Of a stretch of DNA of 64,000 nt, positions 57,120 to 64,000 are shown piece by piece. Source of the stretch: Hirundichthys speculiger (lineage: Eukaryota; Chordata; Actinopteri; Beloniformes; Exocoetidae); assembly GCA_018398805.1 (NCBI GenBank), contig JAGFBZ010000012.1:310001-374000 (forward strand), read 5' to 3'. How positions within the stretch are numbered: position 1 is the first letter of the stretch; every line of letters begins with the position of its first letter. The notes beneath the pieces are model-generated. The model was given only the letters and a program-made list of their open reading frames with translations, made no database searches and was not told the origin of the DNA. Both the position numbers and the translations under genes were made by a program.

Positions 57120-57576
57120 TGTTGTGATCAGTAGGCTGATCAGTAATCAAAATCCGCGATCTGGAGCCGGAGCCCCCCGAGCCTCAATAATGTGTTTAAA
57201 ATATGTTGGAAAACCCCCAAAAAGTAGCGAGGACACTGCAGTGAAACAAGACAAAGACTCAACTGTGGTCTTTCTGTTTCCTTCACAGCCTCTGGTCTCT
57301 GAACCGTAGTAAATAAACCACTGGTGTTGTGCTATTTTTGGCTCGTAATTAGCGGCTAACACGCTAACAACAACAAAACAAAAAGTCTGGTTTTCTCTAC
57401 ATGGAACGAGCACTTTATTCTGGCACTGCAGGAACTTGTAACATCACACAGGTTGTATTGTTGGGCTCCTGTCGGTTAACAGAGAATGTAAATCTATACA
57501 CGCTGGGCTGCTGTTGATGCTCACTACACTTTACATCTAACCCCGTTTTCATTCTGCCATCCTACGACACACACTA
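57120..57576. other. No recognised feature
   Basis: About 450 bp of unassigned sequence. Overlapping frames (57019-57309 plus, 57147-57413 minus) lack domains. Confidence 0.3.
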
Positions 57577-57735
57577 CATTACCCATAAGGCCACACCATT
57601 ACCCATAAGGCCACATCATTACCCATAAGGCCACATCATTACCCATAAGGCCACATCATTACCCATAAGGCCACACCATTACCCATAAGGCCACATCATT
57701 ACCCATAAGGCCACACCATTACCCATAAGGCCACC
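57577..57735. repeat. 20-bp minisatellite, about 7.75 copies
   Basis: Unit ATTACCCATAAGGCCACAYC repeated with only a C/T difference at one position, ending in a partial unit (CCACCTTC). The array is near-perfect, so recent. Confidence 0.97.
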
Positions 57736-59070
57736 TTCTTAAAGGGGCCAGGCTGCCTCACAGCATTTCTTTCACTGTGAGAGAACGCACACAACATCCT
57801 GTGATGTTTCCGCATTTTTTTTATATTTTTCAAATTATATATTTTTGAAAAAATCCGCAAATAACTAAAACTGCGGAACTTAAACTGCAAAGTAACAAAG
57901 GACCACTGGACAGGACTGCCAGACGACATTACCTCTGCTGGAATATGTGATGGTGACAGAGGATGCTGTGATGCTGCAGTGCAGCAGAATGGCGTTTCTG
58001 TTTGCGACGGCTTTGTCTGAGTCTGGAGGCCGACGAGGGAGAGAGCAGCAGCGAAGTAATGAGAGTAACTCAGTTCTTTGTAATTATCCAATAAAGCGAG
58101 CTTTTTACCCGAGCATGCCCACCCATCCGGCACCAGAGCAGTCGCACACGAGTGTATCAAAGCTGCAGTCACTCACTGCGTCTGCACCTGTGAGGTGTAA
58201 ACGGTGGCCAACGGCGTGAGTCGGGACCATGCAACAGCTCATTAGACACACACAGTAAGCTAATCTGGTCCCTGGTTTAAAAACCCCACCAGACATCTCT
58301 TGGCTCAGACTCAGAGACGAGTGGGGGTGGGGCTACGGGCGGCGGCGACTGGAGAGGCGCATCCAGGCAGTGATGTGGACCCTCCTTGACACCTTCGTCA
58401 GACCCAAACTGCTTCCATATGTGCCATCCAGCCAGAGCATTTACTCTCCTCACGGAGATGCCGGAGTCTCACATCCTGTTGAGTGTCAGCGTTGCCTCCT
58501 CCTCAACGGATGTGCGCATGGGAAGAAGGGGGCATCGCCATGACAATATGACCCGCAGCTCTTCAGGATAATTGGATATTTAAAAAAAAAAAAAAATACT
58601 ACCTTTTTAGAGATGAATCACATCTCTGCAGCAGACACACATGCAGAGAAACACGACCGAGAATCCACGAGCCCACCACAGCGTCCTCCTCCATGCAGCG
58701 CCGAGGTAGAGGCTGAGAATCACACATCAAGGCGAGCCTTTGAGGGTTAAGTGCTTTCAGACGGTTTCATTACAAGCCCCGTGTATATTTTTTAAGGGGG
58801 CTAAACTAGACACGCTAGCGCCGTCGAATGTCGTGGATTGTTTCTGAAATATTAATAAAAACACACGATTACAGCATAATTGCGGCGCAATTATCAGTAA
58901 TACAGGTGGGTTCATTTATTTGTTGAAAGAGGACATAAGAGGGTCGCTGAAAGCTGAAAGGAGATGAACACAGGAAGACAGAAACTTAAGATGAATAAAA
59001 GCAGATGCAGCGACAGTAACCCCCGTTCAGCCAATCAGCAGTCAGTCCCAACGGGTTTCTGTTTTCTTTA
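57736..59070. other. No recognised gene
   Basis: Unassigned sequence. The 157-codon minus-strand frame at 57699-58172 overlaps the minisatellite at its end and shows no domain. GC-rich around 58320-58560. An A-run lies at 58579-58594. Confidence 0.35.
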
Positions 59071-59342
59071 CCCAGCAGCAGGGATGTAACGATTCACTCA
59101 ACTCACGATTCGGTATAATTCACGATTTTTTGCTCAAAATGAGTTGCAGACAAATTATGACCAAATAAAATAATCTTTTATTCATAGGAAATTAAAATGA
59201 TAATCTTAAATATAGTCTGTTTTCTTTAAAGAAATACTGCACATCACCATTTATCTCCTTTTATCACAAGAAAATTATGTAAATGATGTCATTCAACATC
59301 TGAAATAACAGAAACTCAAAAAAAGCTCAGATTCTTCAAAAA

Positions 59343-59702
59343 CTAATTTTCCACAACTGAAAAGGGCCTCAAATCTTTTTGCAATAAAATAACCCCATCA
59401 TCCTGGTAATTTCTTGTGCCCTTGCATTGTTGAGGGAGAGAGGAGATGCAAAGCTGCTTCCCAAGGTGGTTCGCCCCTTTGGCAGTTTTCGCCCGGGCTA
59501 TAGCGAAGTGTCTCTTTGTGGTGCCGTGTTCGCTTGTGTTACCTGTATATGTTAGCAGTTTCTTGCAAGATTTGCACACTGTTTTGGTCTTGTCTGTCTC
59601 TTTCTCACCGTTTTTTTTTTTGTGTGTGTACATCGGGAAGCCAAAATGTCGCCATGCCATTGACTTGAAACTACTCAAAGCATCCTTTATCTCTATAGAC
59701 AT
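59343..59702 (-). pseudogene. hAT (ZBED-like) transposase N-terminus
   Basis: A 119-codon frame with WRHFGFP and, further on, KTKTVCKSCKKLLTYTGN, then a His region (HGTTKRHF). The W-x-x-F start, C-x2-C and following H-x4-H-like spacing fit a BED finger of the ZBED1-like hAT group. The apparent ATG at 59700-59702 lies at the junction with the nested MITE, so the true start has probably been lost. The catalytic domain is absent. Confidence 0.75.
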
Positions 59703-60096
59703 GGAAAAAATTATTAGACCACCCTTGTTTTCTTCAGTTTCTTTTTCATTTTAATGCCTGGTACAACTAAAGGTACTTTGTTTGGACAAACATAACGATA
59801 ACCACAAAGATTGCTCATAAGAGTTTTATTTAAGAGCTGATATCTTACCATTTTCCATGGTTTCCTTGATTATAACCTTCACATAACTTTTTAAAAACAT
59901 TTAATTGCTCATAAGACCTTTTTTCTGGACAATTCCAAATTAACTTGTTTTACTAATGTAAGTTTTTGTTTGTGTAGCGTTGAACACAAAACACTGCTTT
60001 ATGCATTCTGTGTTTCAGTTTTCTTTTTTCACATGATGACCTTTAGTACCTGACAAGAAAGTGAAGAATAATGGTGGTCTAATAATTTTTCCATCA
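59699..60096. mobile_element. Nested MITE with ATGGAAAAAATTATTAGACC ends
   Basis: Starts ATGGAAAAAATTATTAGACC and ends GGTCTAATAATTTTTCCAT, about 20 bp inverted. A common fish MITE tip. The TA-rich flanks do not give a clear duplication. Confidence 0.8.
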
Positions 60097-60335
60097 CCGT
60101 TACCTCTTTTGGTTCTTCTGCTCGCTCTGATGCCAGTAGGCTATGTAGTGACATGAGTTCTAGCGTTGAAATTGAATCAACTAACATATCCTAAAATGAA
60201 TTATTAAATAGACAACAAGATACATACTTATGACACAGTCCCGATTCATTTTTTATGCCAACCGATGCAAATTCTCACACATTTGAATCGTTTTTTATTC
60301 GACTCACAATGCATCGTTACACCCCTACCCAGCAG

Positions 60336-62411
60336 ACATGCTAGCATGTCTCAATATCCCAGCTTCTATACTTTAATTTAAATGCTAAAGTAAAGCTAAT
60401 TCAGAGGTTCACTAGTGAACTTATATAAGTTACTGAATGGTTCTTCAAAGTCACTGTATGTAATACCACCTCGGACCACATGGAGGCGTGCAGCTCTGTT
60501 GTGCTGACGAGCCGCTGACGACACTCTGCACAACGGGCGTTTGTCCCGCTAGACGTGAACTTGGTTGAAGGGGAGATTTCTGATCTTTCAGGGGAAGCTC
60601 ATAGTCGGAGTACATCATAAAAACGTGTCAATTTATTTATACGTTAATTCACTGTAGAAATGCCATCAAATGGTCGCTGCTTGTCATTAGACTTCGCATG
60701 GAAAATCCATGATGGACTGAAACCGTGAAATCGTCAGTCAAAACTGCATTCAGCTTTTCCTCCAATCACCATGCAGACTGATCAGCGTCCAGACCAGTCG
60801 AGGCCAACCCACAGCTCCATTCACTCCCAGAGATGCTGAGAGTCCAGGGGGCGGGGTCACATTGGCATTTCAGCCAATGACCGTCGAGTTTGCTCCATGC
60901 AGTCCCAGAGACTCTCAGCTTCTATGGGGAAATGCACTGAGCAGAAAGCATTATGGGAATGTACGGACAAGTTAACCACTAGTAGCTGATCTTGAATGAA
61001 CTCGTCTTCATGTTTAACATGTTCTAACACATTTATAGTCAATGAAATGCTAACACAACTGCACATATGAGGTCATTTATTTTTTTCTCTGCCTTTCTTC
61101 AAAGAACGTTGTTATTTTTCTTAAACATGCATTTGCTGGTAAAGTGTCGGTGCCCTGCTCGTCTCCGAGGAGTTGTCCTTCAAAGGGGCGAGTGAGTGCA
61201 CGTACGAATGTTTGCATGACAGCGCGCATGTTTTCCATGAAACTGTTCCAGTTTTATCAGTTTGACCCCGCGTGACCCCGCCGTTCACGTATGACACATG
61301 TGATGTATAGCGCGTCAGTCAGGGTGCCAGTGAAACGTTGAGACGTCTCTGCTTCACGTTACCGCTCACCCTCCACGTACGTTGACGCGCCGCCCGTCCT
61401 GTCCGGCGTCTCGCCGGTTATTATCTCGGACCGGCCGAATGTTTATTTTCTAGCTGAACCGCCTGGCGTGGGCGTGTGCTCTGTAAACAAGGTTAATATG
61501 AATCTCCGAGCGGTGATGTAGCGACTCAGTACAATGGGCCGGCAGAATCATTTGCGTGAGCTCGATGGCAGCTGGTGAATTGTTTCAGGGGCATTTAGAT
61601 GGCAGAATAATTGCTTCCAGAGCTTCCCCGTGGAGTAATTGCGCTTCCTCCACCCAAAAATCTTTACCTCCCTCTAAGAATCTGCTGCCCACTGGTGCTT
61701 ATGGGATCGTTGAGCGTCCGGCCAAATTATTTTCTCCCACTGAGAGAAATGTGGATGAGAATCAGCACTCCGGTCGGAGAGAAGATGAACCTGTGTGGTC
61801 GCAGTTGGGATTAATGAATGAATGTTAAAAAAAAAAAAATAAGGAAATTGCCCTCAGCTGCAAAAAAAAAAAAAAAGAAAAAGAAAATCAGACGTGGGAG
61901 ACATTTACATTCCAGACAGCCACTTCAAACCGTGTCCAAACAATCAGAAAACTCTCTAGGAATGGACCTGCGGTGGACGCACACATACAGGGCTTCCTGT
62001 GGTTTTAAAATGACTACCTCCTGAGAATATAGACGACCCGTCTACCAGGGAAATCACATCTGCTCACTGTGAACGTACCACCAGCCGATCAGAGGTTCTC
62101 AGGGTGTGTGGTTGGACAGTTCATAGAAATATTTCACTTTTCCCACCCTTTTTTTTTTTTTTTTTTTTTTTTACATGAATTACAGGCTGGACAACCTGTG
62201 GCGTGATGAAATAGAAATTACATTCAACAGGCCGGTGAAAGTCTCACTTAAGCTGAAGGTGTGAATCTCTTGAAAATCCTTTAAAAATGTTTATGCTTGG
62301 TTGTGGAAAAGAAATAAAATGGAAAAAAAACACTGCAGGAAATGAGACGTTGTTGTTCCCGTCTATGGTTTTGGTCCAAATTATGATCTGCCATTATGAA
62401 ACCCACTGTCC
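60336..62411. other. TE-poor interval; no gene confirmed
   Basis: Unique-looking sequence. GC-rich at 61150-61480, then a motif-dense stretch 61530-61800 (GGCAGAATAATTGCTTCC, GGAGTAATTGCGC) that could be regulatory. An A-run at 61861-61875 and a T-run at 62149-62172. Frames of 60-90 codons lack domains. Confidence 0.35.
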
Positions 62412-62419
62412 GTGTAGAC

Positions 62420-63048
62420 CAGTGGTTCTCAACTGGTCTGGCTTCAGGACCCACCATCACCCTTAATGACAAGCTGTGACCCAAATCAAGGAAAATTTCC
62501 AACTTTTCAAATTTACTGGATGAAAGGATCGTGCAGTTTGAATCGGAGATAGTAGAATAGAATATCACAGAATGCCAACACAAAAAAATAAGTTTATTGG
62601 TGAAACAAAATGACTTCAAGTGGGAAATATTCCCTTTGATGCTCAATTAGCTGCATTTTAATTAAATCCAAAACACTTCAGCCTTTTTAACAGACTCAAC
62701 ATGCACAAACATGAAATAAAAAAGTGTAACCACATGAGTAGTAGTTTCAAAAAGAACTCAAAATATATAGTTTTAGCTGAATAACCATCACTGACCTTTG
62801 TCTTCAAGATAAGAAAGTCCATATCTCATATATTCTTGGTTGTATCTGTGTTTCACCTGCTCAACATATGGAAACAAACTTTGCAGGTCTTCTTCTATGG
62901 TGTGAACTGGCGGGTGTCAATTCGTATTACAGGGCATTATCGCCATCTACTGTTAAGGAGTATGAAGGATATTTTTCCTTCCCCAGGTAAAGGCCCACGA
63001 CCCTCTGAAAACGCTTTTGGGTCGCAGCCCACCAGTTGAGAATCACTG
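62420..63048. mobile_element. hAT-type element with CAGTGGTTCTCAACTGGTCT ends
   Basis: Starts CAGTGGTTCTCAACTGGTCT and ends CACCAGTTGAGAATCACTG. Flanks GTGTAGAC (62412-62419) and GTGTAGAT (63049-63056) match at 7 of 8. A common vertebrate hAT terminus with GGTCGCAGCCCACC next to it. No transposase domain; frames inside (62281-62646, 62836-63039) are artefacts. Confidence 0.88.
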
Positions 63049-63056
63049 GTGTAGAT

Positions 63057-63733
63057 GACTGTAACTAAAAGGGTTGATGGCTCAAACCTCCTTGAGGACT
63101 GAGATCACAGAGACACACCCCAACTCCCAGTCTGAGAGCTGGAAAGATCCGGCAACTTGAAATCACTTGTAAAAGCGCCAAGCGTGTGGTCAGCAGAAGT
63201 CCGATACTTCGTAAAATGTGTAATGAGTGACTATGACGCCAAAAGAAAAATCCCCCAAATGAGATGGGAGGTCACGTTGAGGATGTAGGGCAGGGGTGAG
63301 ATGTACAGTAAAGAAAGGGGAAGTCAAACCACTTCTTTTGTTTACTGTCATCAAGTCATGAGATCAGAGGGAAATGAAACAGTCTGGAGCGCCGACCGCG
63401 ACAGCTGCAGAGCACATCTGCACCGCCACGCCTCTCTACAGACTTCAGAGCACGTAAAGGAGCAGTAAAGGACTGCAGCGTCGAACACATGCCGTGACCT
63501 CAGACAGGTTACTGTGGAGGAGCGTCTCTGCACCCTGGATGTTCAGTTATCTCTGAGCTCACATCCACGTCGTCGCTCCTGAGAGTTCGCCTGTTTCCTG
63601 GTGACGTCCTCAGATCAGTTATTGCCCCGATGTGTCTCTGCTGCGCTTCTAACTTTCCAACAGCTATTTTCATTAACTCACTGATCATTAATTTGCTCTT
63701 CAAAATGATACTCAGGGGTTAATAAACTATTAC
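63057..63733. other. No recognised gene
   Basis: Unassigned sequence between a hAT and the terminal piggyBac. Short minus-strand frames (63351-63703) lack domains. Confidence 0.35.
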
Positions 63734-63737
63734 TTAA

Positions 63738-64000
63738 CCCCTTAAGCGCCAAAGTCGCAATATTGCGACAAGCAGCATTGCTGACTATAACGGGCCATTT
63801 CTATAAATGTGATGCTGAATCTAGTTATTACTTTTCTCCAGGAGATGGCGCACATGTGTGACTGTAATCTGAGAAGCAGTTTTGGAAAGTTTTAGCGTAA
63901 AATGAGTTTGAAAAACATCCTCCGCTGAGACACGTGGTGAAGCAGTGGTAGAAATGCTGAACGTAGCGAGAGCAGAACAGAGCGAAAGATTGTTTTTTTC
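63738..64000 (+). mobile_element. piggyBac-like element, left part only (cut by window end)
   Basis: TTAA at 63734-63737, tip CCCCTTAAGCGCCAAAGTCG, then a perfect 16-bp palindrome, GTCGCAATATTGCGAC (63754-63769). It matches the right half of 47684-48887 in reverse orientation. A frame starting near 63957 (MLNVARAEQSER) corresponds to the transposase start of that copy. The rest lies outside the window. Confidence 0.85.

Larger units (their letters stand above)
59079..60327 (-). mobile_element. hAT element with BED-finger relic and nested MITE
   Basis: Starts CAGGGATGTAACGATTCACT and ends AATGCATCGTTACACCCCTA. A perfect 8-bp duplication, CCCAGCAG, lies at 59071-59078 and 60328-60335. The transposase relic runs on the minus strand, and a MITE at 59699-60096 is inserted next to its start. 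Confidence 0.92.

Noticed and set aside
57577..57735. CRISPR-like array
   Set aside because: Units are directly contiguous with no spacers; it is a minisatellite in a vertebrate genome.
57699..58172. 157-codon minus-strand frame
   Set aside because: Starts in unassigned DNA and ends in the 20-bp minisatellite; no domain, low-complexity lysine-rich stretch from A/T runs.

Overview
This window looks like nuclear DNA of a ray-finned fish, probably a percomorph-type teleost. I base that on the repeats: many short non-autonomous hAT elements with exact or near-exact 8-bp target duplications, piggyBac relics at TTAA, Tc1-like relics, 3' ends of Rex3/RTE-type LINEs, tRNA-derived SINE pieces and long CATCTATA-type microsatellites. 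I find no prokaryotic features (operons, ribosome sites, CRISPR) and no complete protein-coding gene. Nearly all open frames are short, unconserved or lie inside transposons.

Layout. 1-10.7 kb: a telomere-like tract, two copies of one BED-type hAT family (463-981 and 9960-10654), an inverted pair of GCTACCCGC-rich elements (2637-3226 and 4335-5150), a dispersed fish repeat (6282-6860), a 214-bp MITE (7232-7445) and a hAT element carrying another transposon inside it (7569-8672). 10.7-21.8 kb: an RTE 3' end, a hAT element (12405-13175), a strong hairpin (14274-14311), an internally deleted piggyBac (15648-18175) and a Tc1-like relic split by a TA-flanked insertion. 21.8-34.6 kb: several nested hATs, most with clear target duplications, Tc1-like relics and a 1.3-kb CATCTATA array. 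35.2-40.3 kb: a foldback hAT with a 53-bp tandem repeat and a nest of elements three layers deep. 40.8-46 kb: mostly unique sequence with degenerate telomeric tracts, one exon-like segment of undecided strand and an RTE 3' end. 46.5-50.5 kb: a second copy of the 12.4-kb hAT, a second piggyBac and a hAT with a zinc-finger relic. 50.6-52.1 kb: the best host-gene candidate, two exon-like segments on the minus strand with splice signals and matching phase; the first resembles the C-terminal half of a doublecortin domain. 52.4-53.9 kb: four tRNA-like SINE or pseudogene pieces. 54-64 kb: unique stretches, Tc1-like and hAT copies, a 20-bp minisatellite and a piggyBac end cut by the window edge.

Taken together, the window reads as intergenic or large-intron DNA built by repeated transposon-into-transposon insertion, with TE-poor islands (about 37.1-38.8, 41-43.3, 44.3-45.7, 54-55.9 and 60.3-62.4 kb) that may hold regulatory DNA of a nearby gene. 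A recurring theme is that decayed transposons keep the DNA-binding N-terminus of the transposase (BED or C2H2 finger, acidic leader) and have lost the catalytic core. I do not see an undescribed defence or enzymatic system. The points most worth checking are the doublecortin-like exon pair, the strand-biased T-to-G decay inside the CATCTATA array, the tRNA-like cluster and the palindromic expansions inside the hAT at 21.8 kb. Family names come from memory of sequence patterns; no database search was possible.
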